The translations under genes were made by a program, and so were the position numbers. Shown piece after piece: positions 37,120 through 44,839 of a stretch of 64,000 bases of DNA. Within the stretch, counting starts at the first letter, position 1. Each line of letters starts with the position of its first letter. Location of the stretch: the NCBI RefSeq assembly GCF_014196335.1, contig NZ_JACIDM010000001.1, positions 1,404,195 through 1,468,194 of the forward strand. The letters are read 5' to 3'. This stretch comes from Brevundimonas lenta (GTDB lineage Bacteria > Pseudomonadota > Alphaproteobacteria > Caulobacterales > Caulobacteraceae). The notes below the pieces were generated by a model. It saw only the letters and a program-made list of their open reading frames with translations, had not been told where the DNA came from and did not search any database.

Positions 37120-37700
37120 AGCCCGGCGACGTAGCGGCCGGTCCAGTAGGGCAGGGTGAACAGCACCATCAGGGCGCTGAGCACGGCGATGTTCCACCGC
37201 TTCCCGCGCACGAACACCAGGGCGACCAGCAGTCCGATCGTCACGGCGTTGTAGGGCAGCAGCCAGCGCCAGAAGAGGTCCGGCTCGTCCGTCATCGCGC
37301 GCCTGAACTGGTTCCACGCCGTCACGTCGATCAGCACCTCGGCGGCCAGCAGCAGGACGGCCACGAACCGCTTACGTCCTGCAAAATAGGCGTCCAGCGA
37401 GTCCCAATGATCCATGTCCTTCGGGACGACGATCACCGCCGCCAGGTAGTAGCAGCCCGCGATGCCCAGCGGCGCGGCCAGCACGCCCAGCCGGATCTCC
37501 ACCTCGTGCATATTGGTCCAGGCGCTGACCCAGGCGACGCAGATGCTCAGCATCAGGAACAGCATCAGCAGGCCGGTCTGCAGACCCACATGCTTCAGCC
37601 GTCGCGCCTGCACCAGACCGCCCACGCCCTTCAGCACCTTGGCGGCGGCCAGCCCCAGCACCAGGCCGTAGAAGGTGAAGAAGAACTCGAACTCGGACAT
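37116..37700 (-). CDS. Membrane protein of unknown function
   Basis: 194 residues with about five or six membrane segments (FFFTFYGLVLGLAAAKVL, GLLMLFLMLSICVAWVSAW, LGIAGCYYLAAVIV, FVAVLLLAAEVLI, AVTIGLLVALVFV, IAVLSALMVLFTLPYW). Charged loops are short. No catalytic motif was seen and I do not recognise the family. It starts 22 bases after the stop of the first VOC gene on the same strand and its stop overlaps the protease stop by 4 bases, so it closes a three-gene minus-strand run. Confidence 0.65.
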   Translation of the reverse strand: MSEFEFFFTFYGLVLGLAAAKVLKGVGGLVQARRLKHVGLQTGLLMLFLMLSICVAWVSAWTNMHEVEIRLGVLAAPLGIAGCYYLAAVIVVPKDMDHWDSLDAYFAGRKRFVAVLLLAAEVLIDVTAWNQFRRAMTDEPDLFWRWLLPYNAVTIGLLVALVFVRGKRWNIAVLSALMVLFTLPYWTGRYVAGL

Positions 37701-37722
37701 CCGGCTCCTCCGTGGGGCGGAC

Positions 37723-38145
37723 TCAGCCTGCCTCCGCCTTCGGCCCGGTGATCGACCAGACGTGGCCGTACGGATCGCGCAGCTTGCCGTGGCGGCCGTA
37801 GAACTCGTCCGCCGGCGGCCGGATCACGGTCGCGCCCTCGTTTGCAGCGCGGCCGATCCAGGCGTCCACGTCGTCGACGGCCAGGGCGATGGTCACCGTC
37901 GTGCCGCCCAGCCGCCCCGGGGCGTCCGTCGCCACCACGGCCTGCATCTCGGGGAACTCGTCGGCCAGATAGATCATCCCGCCGTTGGCCAGCTCCAGCA
38001 TGGCGTGGCCCAGCCGGCCGTCGTCCATATCGTAGCTGACCTTCTCGGTCGCGCCGAACGCCCTCAGATACCAGGCCAGCGCCTCGTGACCCCGGTCGAC
38101 GACCAGATAGGGCACGACCGGCGGATCGGGCGGGACGTAGGTCAT
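37723..38145 (-). CDS. VOC-family (glyoxalase/PhnB-like) protein
   Basis: 140 residues. The two beta-alpha-beta-beta-beta modules of the vicinal-oxygen-chelate fold are recognisable: YLVVDRGHEALAWYLRAFGA and, in the second module, TIALAVDDVDAWIGRAA. The end RDPYGHVWSITGP is the standard PhnB-like C-terminus. Metal-ligand positions are not certain. These proteins act in resistance or as dioxygenases and isomerases; no specific role can be given. ATG overlaps the stop of the upstream VOC gene (ATGA), so both are translationally coupled. Confidence 0.85.
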   Translation of the reverse strand: MTYVPPDPPVVPYLVVDRGHEALAWYLRAFGATEKVSYDMDDGRLGHAMLELANGGMIYLADEFPEMQAVVATDAPGRLGGTTVTIALAVDDVDAWIGRAANEGATVIRPPADEFYGRHGKLRDPYGHVWSITGPKAEAG

Positions 38146-38555
38146 TTCCTGATCGGCGCGCCGATCGACCAGCTATGGCCGAACGGGTCGCGCAACATGC
38201 CGTAGCGGTCGCCCCAGAACTGGTCGTCCAGCGGGAACACCGGCACCCCGCCAGCCAGGATGGCGCGGTTCCACCACTCGTCCGCGTCATCGACCAGCAG
38301 GTGGATGGTCACGCCCTTGGGCGCGATGTCCTGCTCGCCGTTGTACTCGGGGAATTCGTCGTTGAGCATCACGGCGCCGCCGTTGATCAGCAGGTGCGCG
38401 TGCATCAGCCGCTCGCCGTCCTCGGCCAGGTGGCGGCTCTGCTCCTCCGCCCCGAAGGCGCGGGTGTAGAACTCGATCGCCGCCTGACCGCCGCGCGACG
38501 GGATGGTCAGATGCGGCGTGACGCCCGGCATGGGAGGGGCAGGGTTTTGGGCCAT
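38142..38555 (-). CDS. VOC-family (glyoxalase/PhnB-like) protein, tandem paralogue
   Basis: 137 residues, paralogous to the gene at 37723-38145: HLTIPSRGGQAAIEFYTRAFGA, HLLVDDADEWWNRAI and RDPFGHSWSIGAP occupy equivalent positions. VOC domains usually work as pairs, so the two products may form a heterodimer; that is inference. It overlaps the downstream paralogue by 4 bases (ATGA). It is divergent from rarA with 73 bases between, which must hold both promoters. Confidence 0.85.
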   Translation of the reverse strand: MAQNPAPPMPGVTPHLTIPSRGGQAAIEFYTRAFGAEEQSRHLAEDGERLMHAHLLINGGAVMLNDEFPEYNGEQDIAPKGVTIHLLVDDADEWWNRAILAGGVPVFPLDDQFWGDRYGMLRDPFGHSWSIGAPIRK

Positions 38556-38628
38556 GGCGCGTTCTCCGTGCGGTGCGCCGACAGTAACGCGTGAAAAGCG
38601 TGTCGGTAACGCCTATCTGTGACCGTCC

Positions 38629-39939
38629 ATGTCCGACCTGTTCGAAGCCTCCGGCATCCATCCCCCTGACGCCCCGCTGGCCGACCGCCTGCGTCCGCGC
38701 GCCCTCGACGAGGTCGTGGGCCAGGATCATCTGCTGGGCGAGGGCGGACCGATCCGCCGCATGATCGAGGCCGGCCGCCTCGGCTCCATGATCCTGTGGG
38801 GGCCGCCCGGCACCGGCAAGACCACCATCGCCCGCCTGCTGGCCCAGGCCGCCGGCTACCAGTTCCAGCAGATCTCGGCCGTCTTCTCCGGCGTCGCCGA
38901 TCTGAAGAAGGCCTTCGAGCAGGCGCGCATGCGCCGCGCCGCCGGCCAGTCGACCCTGCTGTTCGTCGACGAGATCCATCGCTTCAACCGCGCCCAGCAG
39001 GACGGCTTCCTGCCGTTCGTGGAGGAGGGGGTCGTCACCCTCGTCGGCGCCACGACCGAGAACCCGTCGTTCGAGCTGAACGGCGCGCTTCTATCCCGCT
39101 CGCAGGTCTTCGTGCTCAAGCGACTGGACGACGACGGGCTTGATCAACTGTTGACCCGGGCCGAGGCGCACGAGGGCCGGCCGCTGCCCCTGACGCCCGA
39201 GGCGCGTCAGGCCCTGACCGCGCTGGCCGACGGCGACGGCCGCTATCTGCTGACCATGGCCGAGACCCTGTTCGCCCTGCCGGACGGGATCCAGCTCGAC
39301 GTCCAGGGCCTCGCCGGCACCCTCCAGCGCCGCGCGCCCGCTTATGACAAAAGTCGAGAAGAGCACTACAACCTCATATCAGCGTTACATAAATCGGTTC
39401 GCGGCTCCGACCCGGACGCGGCCCTCTACTGGCTGGCCCGCATGCTCAACGGCGGCGAGGATCCGCTGTATCTCGCCCGCCGCATCGTGCGGATGGCGGT
39501 CGAGGACATCGGCGAGGCGGACCCGCTCTCCATCCTCGTCGCCAACGCCGCCAAGGACACCTACGACTTCCTCGGCAGTCCGGAGGGCGAACTGGCCCTG
39601 GCCCAGGCGGTGGTCCATCTCGCCACCGCGCCCAAGTCGGTCGGCGTCTACGAAGCCTTCAAGGCGGCGAAGCGCGCGGCGGCGGAGACCGGCTCCCTGA
39701 TGCCGCCCGCCCACATCCGCAACGCCCCGACCAAGCTCATGAAGCAACTCGGCTACGGCAAGGGCTACCAGTACGACCCCGACACGCCCGAGGGCTTCTC
39801 CGGCGCCAACTTCTTCCCCGACGGCATGGAGCGCCGCACCTTCTACAATCCGAAGGGCGAGGGACACGAGGCCAAGGTCAAGGAACGCCTCGACCGCTGG
39901 GCGGCGATGCGCACCCGGATGGCCCGGGACGAGGAATGA
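38629..39939 (+). CDS. rarA: Replication-associated recombination protein RarA (MgsA)
   Basis: 436 residues, clamp-loader-like AAA+ ATPase acting at stalled replication forks. Walker A GPPGTGKTT (58-66), Walker B LLFVDEIHRFN (near 105-115) and sensor 1 GATTENPSFELN are intact; the tetramerisation C-terminal domain (about 250-430) is complete with YGKGYQYDPDTPEGF. A 60-base stretch (39341-39400) inside the most conserved C-terminal block is only 40 percent G+C and uses rare codons (AGT, CGA, ATA, TTA), unlike the rest of the gene. The reading frame is not disturbed. Confidence 0.93.
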   Translation: MSDLFEASGIHPPDAPLADRLRPRALDEVVGQDHLLGEGGPIRRMIEAGRLGSMILWGPPGTGKTTIARLLAQAAGYQFQQISAVFSGVADLKKAFEQARMRRAAGQSTLLFVDEIHRFNRAQQDGFLPFVEEGVVTLVGATTENPSFELNGALLSRSQVFVLKRLDDDGLDQLLTRAEAHEGRPLPLTPEARQALTALADGDGRYLLTMAETLFALPDGIQLDVQGLAGTLQRRAPAYDKSREEHYNLISALHKSVRGSDPDAALYWLARMLNGGEDPLYLARRIVRMAVEDIGEADPLSILVANAAKDTYDFLGSPEGELALAQAVVHLATAPKSVGVYEAFKAAKRAAAETGSLMPPAHIRNAPTKLMKQLGYGKGYQYDPDTPEGFSGANFFPDGMERRTFYNPKGEGHEAKVKERLDRWAAMRTRMARDEE

Positions 39940-40017
39940 CCGCCTCAGGGTGAACGTTGCCGTAACGCTGAATTCAGCCCATCCTCAGCCCATCGGAATA
40001 ACCTTGGGAGGGGACCT

Positions 40018-40479
40018 ATGACCGATACTTCAATGCCTTCAATGACCCGTTCGACGCCCTGGCACCTGTGGCTGGTGGGCGTGGTGTCGCTGCTGTGGAA
40101 TGGTTTCGGCGCCTTCGACTTCATCCAGACGACGATGCGAGGCGAGGCCTACATGCGTGAAAGCGGCATGACCCAGGCCATGATCGACTACTTCAACGCC
40201 ATGCCCGCCTGGATGTACGGCCCCTGGGTCCTCGGAGTCTGGGGCGCCGTGGCCGGGACGCTCTTGCTGCTGCTGCGCAATCGCTTCGCCGTGCACGCCT
40301 TCGCCCTGTCTCTGGCAGGCGCGGTGATCAGCCTGATCTACGGCCAGTTCATCAACAAGATGCCGGCGCTGCCGCCTGAAATGGCGATGATGCAGTACAT
40401 GCCGTACGTCATCGTGGTGATCGCCGCCTTCCTCGCCTGGTACGCCTGGACGATGCGCAAGAAGGGCGTTCTCGCCTGA
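40018..40479 (+). CDS. Four-helix membrane protein of unknown function
   Basis: 153 residues. Four hydrophobic segments: HLWLVGVVSLLWNGFGAFDF, PWVLGVWGAVAGTLLLLL, AFALSLAGAVISLIYG and YVIVVIAAFLAWYAW. A loop after the first carries YMRESGMTQAMIDYFNAMPA. Similar small proteins are common in alphaproteobacteria without an assigned function. A good GGGAGG ribosome binding site lies before the ATG. Probably monocistronic: 78 bases after rarA and 40 before the pseudouridine synthase. Confidence 0.65.
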   Translation: MTDTSMPSMTRSTPWHLWLVGVVSLLWNGFGAFDFIQTTMRGEAYMRESGMTQAMIDYFNAMPAWMYGPWVLGVWGAVAGTLLLLLRNRFAVHAFALSLAGAVISLIYGQFINKMPALPPEMAMMQYMPYVIVVIAAFLAWYAWTMRKKGVLA

Positions 40480-40519
40480 TGGGCTGACGGGCGGGCCCGG
40501 TTTCGCGTAAGCACGCGCC

Positions 40520-41245
40520 GTGACCGTACTCCCGCCCGTTTCCCTCACCGAAGATGAGATCGCCGCCGTCCGTTCGTGGGTGGTGTTCGAGGACCCGCAT
40601 GTCCTGGCGCTGAACAAGCCGCCGGGCCTGTCCAGCCAGGGCGGACGCATCAAGGCCCATACGCTGGACGACCTGCTGTGGGCCTTCATGCGCTCGAACG
40701 GCAAACGGCCCGAACTGGTGCATCGCCTCGACCGCGACACCTCGGGCGTCATCCTCGCCGCCAAGACCAAGCCCGCCGCCGGCTTCCTCGGCAAGGCGCT
40801 GCAGGCCCGGCGGTTCAAGAAGACCTACCTGGCCCTGCTGTCCGCCGCGCCCGAGCCGCGCGACGGCAAGATCGAGACGCCCCTGCTGCGTCAGGAGATC
40901 GGCCGCGAAAGCTATATGCGCGCCGTCACCGCCGACACGCCGGGCGCCCAGGCCTCGCTCAGCCGCTACCGCACCCTGTCGGCGTCGGAGGAGGGGGCGC
41001 TGGTCGAGCTGGAGCCCCAGACCGGCCGCATGCACCAGCTGCGTGTCCATATGGCCTCCATCGGTCGCCCCCTGGCCGGCGACGCCCGCTACGGCGGCGC
41101 CTTGACCTTCGCCGGCCGCCCCGCGCCGCGCCTCATGCTGCACGCCGCGAAACTGGTCTTCCCCCACCCGGAAGGCGGCTACACCACTGTCGAGGCGCCG
41201 CCGCCCGCCGATTTCGAGACCCTGAAGGCCGCCGCGGGCCTCTAG
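40520..41245 (+). CDS. RluA-family pseudouridine synthase without S4 domain
   Basis: 241 residues, the short RluA/TruC-type layout lacking the S4 RNA-binding domain. The catalytic block ELVHRLDRDTSGVILAAK contains the nucleophilic Asp (HRLDRDTSG). QTGRMHQLRVHMASIGRPL is the second diagnostic motif. It isomerises uridine in rRNA or tRNA; the exact target cannot be told. The start is GTG at 40520. Immediately after its stop begins the first palindromic repeat of the DUF559 module. Confidence 0.88.
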   Translation: MTVLPPVSLTEDEIAAVRSWVVFEDPHVLALNKPPGLSSQGGRIKAHTLDDLLWAFMRSNGKRPELVHRLDRDTSGVILAAKTKPAAGFLGKALQARRFKKTYLALLSAAPEPRDGKIETPLLRQEIGRESYMRAVTADTPGAQASLSRYRTLSASEEGALVELEPQTGRMHQLRVHMASIGRPLAGDARYGGALTFAGRPAPRLMLHAAKLVFPHPEGGYTTVEAPPPADFETLKAAAGL

Positions 41246-41249
41246 GAAG

Positions 41250-41300
41250 ATCCTCCCCCACAGGGGGAGGGGGACCACCCGAAGGGTGGTGGAGGGGGCT
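41250..41300 (+). repeat. Palindromic repeat, left copy, beside a DUF559 gene
   Basis: 51 bases made of two adjoining palindromes: TCCTCCCCC...GGGGGAGG and CCACC...GGTGG, ending GGAGGGGGCT. The same unit in opposite orientation is at 41683-41729. Together they bracket the DUF559 gene. Confidence 0.85.
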
Positions 41301-41333
41301 GACACGTACATCGCTCCCGAATAGGTTGTGCGA

Positions 41334-41732
41334 ATGGAGGCCCCACGCCCGACCGTTCAGCGCGCCCGCGAACTTCGCCGCCGCATGTCTCTTCCGGAGG
41401 TCGTGTTGTGGGCGGCTCTTCGAGGTCAAAAACTCGGCGGCCTACGCTTCCGCAGGCAGCACCCGATCGGCCCCTACATTCTCGATTTCTACTGTGACCG
41501 GGCGCGATTGGCCGTTGAGGTCGACGGGCAGGGACACGAGCATCCTGACCAGATGGCGCATGACCGGCGACGCACTGCCTGGCTGAAAGCGAGGGGCATC
41601 GACGTCATTCGCCTCCCGGCGCGTGATGTTCTCGGTGAACTGGATGGCGTGCTGCACTTCATCCGCTCGCGTGCCGGCGGCCAGCCCCCTCCACCGCTTC
41701 GCGGTCCCCCTCCCCCTGCGGGGGAGGATTGA
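41334..41732 (+). CDS. DUF559 (Vsr-like endonuclease fold) protein
   Basis: 132 residues. The DUF559 core of about 105 residues has RELRRRMSLPEVVLWAALRG, LRFRRQHPIGPYILDFYC, LAVEVDGQGHE and IDVIRLPARDVL, which match the very-short-patch-repair-like endonuclease fold with the active site in DF-x-C...(V)E-x-DG. The last 16 residues (QPPPPLRGPPPPAGED) are encoded by the right-hand palindromic repeat, so the stop lies just outside it. GTG at 41328 is an alternative start. It is paralogous to the gene at 52200-52550. Function is unproven; a nuclease role is inferred from the fold. Confidence 0.82.
   Translation: MEAPRPTVQRARELRRRMSLPEVVLWAALRGQKLGGLRFRRQHPIGPYILDFYCDRARLAVEVDGQGHEHPDQMAHDRRRTAWLKARGIDVIRLPARDVLGELDGVLHFIRSRAGGQPPPPLRGPPPPAGED
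41683..41729 (-). repeat. Palindromic repeat, right copy, overlaps the DUF559 gene end
   Basis: 47 bases, inverted with respect to 41250-41300. Read on the minus strand it begins ATCCTCCCCCGCAGGGGG, differing from the left copy at one base there, and it is shorter in the second palindrome. It lies wholly within the DUF559 coding sequence. Confidence 0.85.
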
Positions 41733-41774
41733 CGGGCTCCGTACACAGGAACCTCGCGGCTCCCGCCACGCTTT

Positions 41775-41793
41775 CCGAAGGAAACCCCTTCGG
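41775..41793 (+). promoter_or_regulatory. Hairpin abutting the ribosome binding site of the lipoprotein gene
   Basis: CCGAAGG (41775-41781) pairs with CCTTCGG (41787-41793). The 3' arm runs into the GGAGG of the downstream ribosome binding site (41792-41796). It may influence translation; this is inference from position. Confidence 0.4.
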
Positions 41794-41802
41794 AGGCCTG
41801 TC

Positions 41803-42315
41803 ATGAACCGTCCCGTCCTTTGCGCCCTCGTCGCCGCCGGCCTGACGCTGGCGGGCTGCGCCAGCCTCGGCCCGTACGGGCCGCAAACCAGCGCCGGCGG
41901 GCAGGGCTTCACCGAGCAGCAGATCGAGTCCAACCGCTTCCGCGTCACCTATTACGGCGTCGGCTCGCCCGGCCCGGTCGGCGACCGCGCCCTGCTGCGC
42001 GCCGCCGAACTGACCACCGCCCAGGGCTATGACTGGTTCGAGGTCACCCAGCGCTGGATCGACGGCCGCCCCGACAGCGCCGGTGGCGTCAGCCCCAGCG
42101 TCGGCGTCGGCTTCGGCTCCAGCAGCGGTTCTGGCCGGTACGGCGGCTGGTCCAGCTCCGGCGTCGGCGTCGGCCTCGGCCTGAATTTCAGCGGCCCGTC
42201 CGCCACCTCCACCTCGCTTGAAGTGGTCATGGGCCGCGGCGATCGGCCGGACCGCCCGAACGCTTACAACGCCCGCAATGTGCAGGACTCGTTGCGCGGC
42301 CGCGTCAGCGGGTAG
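41803..42315 (+). CDS. CC0125/CC1285 family lipoprotein
   Basis: 170 residues. Lipobox LTLAGC (Cys 18). The family block QGFTEQQIESNRFRVTYYG and, further on, LLRAAELTTAQGYDWFEV match a lipoprotein family named after Caulobacter crescentus CC0125 and CC1285; its function is unknown. The C-terminal half is Gly/Ser-rich (GFGSSSGSGRYGGWSSSG) with a predicted beta pattern. It is located in the outer membrane or periplasm by its signal. Monocistronic; 25 bases before the next gene. Confidence 0.8.
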   Translation: MNRPVLCALVAAGLTLAGCASLGPYGPQTSAGGQGFTEQQIESNRFRVTYYGVGSPGPVGDRALLRAAELTTAQGYDWFEVTQRWIDGRPDSAGGVSPSVGVGFGSSSGSGRYGGWSSSGVGVGLGLNFSGPSATSTSLEVVMGRGDRPDRPNAYNARNVQDSLRGRVSG

Positions 42316-42340
42316 ATGCTTCGCCCTCGAAGGGGGCGGC

Positions 42341-43006
42341 ATGGATCGCGTCGAGACCGGACAGAGGGTGCGTGAACGGTTGCTGGCTGCGCCGAACGTC
42401 CAGCACGTCCCGGTCGAAGAGGTCGACCTGTTCATCCTGCGCGACTTCCTCGACGCGGATCAGTGCGCCGCCCTGATCGAACTGATCGACGTCAACCGGA
42501 AGCGCTCGCGCCTGTTCGGCGACCACCCAGACCCTGAGTTTCGCACCAGCGAGACCTGCAACCTCGATCCCGCCGAGGCGGTAGTCATCGAGGCCGAAGC
42601 GGGCTTCCACCGCCTGATCGGCCTCGCGCCCGAATACGGCGAACGCCTTCAGGGGCAACGCTACGAGGCCGGACAGCAGTTCAAGCCGCACCACGACTAT
42701 CTGCGCACCAGCGAGCCGTACTGGCCGCGCCAGCAGGCCATCGGCGGCCAGCGCACCTGGACCGCCATGGTCTTCCTCGACGCGCCGGAGAAGGGCGGGG
42801 CGACATACTTCCCGCTGCTGGACCTGACCCTGCCGCCGCGCCGTGGGAACCTGATCGTCTGGAACAACCTCGACGCCGCCGGCGAGCCCAACCGCATGAC
42901 CCTGCACCAGGGCATGCCGGTCGAGGCCGGGGTCAAACACATCGTCACGAAGTGGTGGCGCGAACGGCCCTGGGGCCTGTCGCCTGACGTCAGCGGCCGC
43001 GCGTAA
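42341..43006 (+). CDS. 2-oxoglutarate/Fe(II) oxygenase, prolyl 4-hydroxylase type
   Basis: 221 residues. Fe(II) ligands HHDY (HxD near residues 122-124) and a distal His in VKHIVTKWWRER near 203, followed by Lys for 2-oxoglutarate binding. LRDFLDADQCAALIELI is the typical P4Hc N-terminal block. Such proteins hydroxylate prolines or other residues; substrate unknown. The C-terminus PWGLSPDVSGRA overlaps the gene on the opposite strand by 17 bases. Confidence 0.87.
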   Translation: MDRVETGQRVRERLLAAPNVQHVPVEEVDLFILRDFLDADQCAALIELIDVNRKRSRLFGDHPDPEFRTSETCNLDPAEAVVIEAEAGFHRLIGLAPEYGERLQGQRYEAGQQFKPHHDYLRTSEPYWPRQQAIGGQRTWTAMVFLDAPEKGGATYFPLLDLTLPPRRGNLIVWNNLDAAGEPNRMTLHQGMPVEAGVKHIVTKWWRERPWGLSPDVSGRA

Positions 43007-44210
43007 GCGCCCGGTATTCGACCAGCCGTTCCTTGTCGCGCCGGACCTGGTCGGCGACCGAGTTGTCCACGTCCAGCGAGGCGTAGCGGACCCAGCCCTC
43101 GACCCCCAACTTGTCCTGGATCGCCTCCATCGGCGTCCTCCAGCGCACGTAGGAGACCCAGCTCACCACCAGCGCCAGCACGCCCGCCAGCCCCTGCAGC
43201 CCGCGGAACCAGGCGGCGTCGGCCGGCGCGGGCTCCAGCGCGAACAGCACGGCCCAGACGATCAGGATCAGCGGCGTAGCGATGCGCTGCAGCCAGCGGG
43301 TCCAGTAGCGCTCGCGGCGGATCCGCCACAGCTCCATCTGCACGTACTTCTCCAGGTACTCCATCCGCGCGCCCAGCCACATCGTCAGGCGGGTCAGGTA
43401 CATGGCGCGCTTGCCCCAGCCCTTGCCGTCCATCTGGAACTGGGTCTCGGCCTGGTCGGCCATGGCGCGGGCGCTGGTGAACAGGTTCTGCAGCTCACGC
43501 GTCCGCTGCACCACCTCACGCGAGAGCTCGTAGGAGTCGTTCTCCAGCCGGAAGCGGTACTGCACGAACAGGATCGCCTGCACCGCCCACCACAGGCCCA
43601 CGACCACCAGCATGGCGCCGCCGGCCAGCAGGGCGCCGGTCTGGGCCGAGCCGACCCAGCCCGCGAACCACGTCGGACCCAGCGACGCCAGCAGGGCGAA
43701 GGCGACCAGCGCCAGCGTCTGGTTCAGTCGCTTGATGCCGATGTGCACCATCAGGGCCCGGAACACCCGGCGGCCATAGCTGTGAATGCGGCCCCGCAGG
43801 TCGCGGTCGATCGGGAAGCGCTCCTCGATCTGGCGCGCGAACAGCACGTGGAAGCGGTCCGGCTTGCGGCCCGTCTCCCAGAACGGGAACAGGTCCAGCG
43901 GCTGGTTGAAATATTCGTCGATATGGGCCGAGACGACGTCCTCGGCGCCGGGCAGGGTCGAGAAATACTCGCTCTCGCTGATCGGCCTCAGAATGCCGTC
44001 GCCGCTGCGCAGCGTTCCGCCGGCGTCGGCGCCGGGGCGCGGGGGAGCCGCGCGGTTGGGGCTGTCCTCCGCGCCGGGCGGCGGCGGATTGGGCGCGGGC
44101 GCAATGGTCGCGGTCGCGCGCTCGTCATGGCCGTGCCCGCCGTGGCCGTCGTCATGCGCGTCGGCGGGCGCGTGGGACGGGGGAGCGTGGCTGTGATCGT
44201 CGTGGGCCAT
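42990..44210 (-). CDS. Membrane protein with His-rich N-terminus
   Basis: 406 residues. The first 30 residues contain many His (MAHDDHSHAPPSHAPADAHD, then GHGGHGHDE), a pattern of metal-binding sequences. Residues to about 75 are Pro-rich and probably disordered. Four membrane segments come in two pairs (TLALVAFALLASLG, GALLAGGAMLVVVGLWW; ATPLILIVWAVLFAL, GLAGVLALVVSWVS). Between them is a long charged helical region (LENDSYELSREVVQRTRELQ) with coiled-coil character. I do not recognise a family. Stop overlaps the oxygenase gene. Confidence 0.7.
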   Translation of the reverse strand: MAHDDHSHAPPSHAPADAHDDGHGGHGHDERATATIAPAPNPPPPGAEDSPNRAAPPRPGADAGGTLRSGDGILRPISESEYFSTLPGAEDVVSAHIDEYFNQPLDLFPFWETGRKPDRFHVLFARQIEERFPIDRDLRGRIHSYGRRVFRALMVHIGIKRLNQTLALVAFALLASLGPTWFAGWVGSAQTGALLAGGAMLVVVGLWWAVQAILFVQYRFRLENDSYELSREVVQRTRELQNLFTSARAMADQAETQFQMDGKGWGKRAMYLTRLTMWLGARMEYLEKYVQMELWRIRRERYWTRWLQRIATPLILIVWAVLFALEPAPADAAWFRGLQGLAGVLALVVSWVSYVRWRTPMEAIQDKLGVEGWVRYASLDVDNSVADQVRRDKERLVEYRALTRGR

Positions 44211-44351
44211 GGCGCGTACGGCGGTCCTGAAATGCGGCCCGACAGTATGGCGGAGGGCGCCGCCGGGCCGACGGCCTTTCCCTCATGGCGCGAGCTGCGC
44301 CGTAGCTCAGGTATCGCCGTTAACCCTACGCCTCGGCAAGTGAAGTTTCGT

Positions 44352-44792
44352 TCAGCCGGGCCACCGCGCCATCGCCGCCGCGAACACCAGCAGCGGAACC
44401 AGCAGCAGGCCGGAAATCCCGACCGCCGCCCGCACCTTGCGGATGTCGGCCTCCTCCGGATGGAAGTCCGGGTCCTTCTTCGCCGCCCGGCCCCAGGCCT
44501 GGTAGCGCATGGTGGGCAGGATCGACGCCACGCCGATCAGCACGAAGGTCGCCACCTTGGCCCAGAAGAACGGATTGCCGTCGTAGAACTCCCAGCCCTT
44601 GCCGCCGAAATTCACCCGGCAGACGCCGACGATGAACACCAGCCCCGCCAGCGTGCCATACCCCACATCGACCTGCGCCAGCCGGTGAATGTCCACCCTC
44701 GGCCCCCGCAACAGCACCCGCTCCGCCATCAGCATGGCGACCAGGCTGAAAACCAGGATGTGGTGGGCGATGGCCAGGAGGAGATCGAGCAC
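44352..44792 (-). CDS. DUF2214 family membrane protein
   Basis: 146 residues with four membrane segments (LLLAIAHHILVFSLVAMLMAE first). The double His after the first turn (AHH) and WAKVATFVLIGVASILPTM match DUF2214 (small membrane proteins of unknown function). Conserved charged residues in the helices could bind a cofactor such as heme; this is speculative. The start is GTG (44792) with GGGAGCG upstream. It is divergent from crcB, 47 bases between the starts. Confidence 0.75.
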   Translation of the reverse strand: MLDLLLAIAHHILVFSLVAMLMAERVLLRGPRVDIHRLAQVDVGYGTLAGLVFIVGVCRVNFGGKGWEFYDGNPFFWAKVATFVLIGVASILPTMRYQAWGRAAKKDPDFHPEEADIRKVRAAVGISGLLLVPLLVFAAAMARWPG

Positions 44793-44839
44793 GGGCGCTC
44801 CCTTCGCTTTGCCGCAAGGACGGGTATAAGCCCCGCACA

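Noticed and set aside
34333..37317. A 994-codon minus-strand open frame opposite the MFS and protease genes
   Set aside because: It has the composition of an antisense shadow in high-GC DNA (His, Arg, Gly, Asp-rich) and shows no domain; the plus strand has two clear genes with intact motifs.
39341..39400. Chromosomal dif (XerCD) site as explanation of the AT-rich rarA block
   Set aside because: It does not show the paired 11-base arms with a 6-base centre of known dif consensus sequences, and it lies in coding sequence of conserved protein motif.
44793..44839. Fluoride riboswitch upstream of crcB
   Set aside because: The intergenic stretch is only 47 bases and the conserved riboswitch segments are not present.
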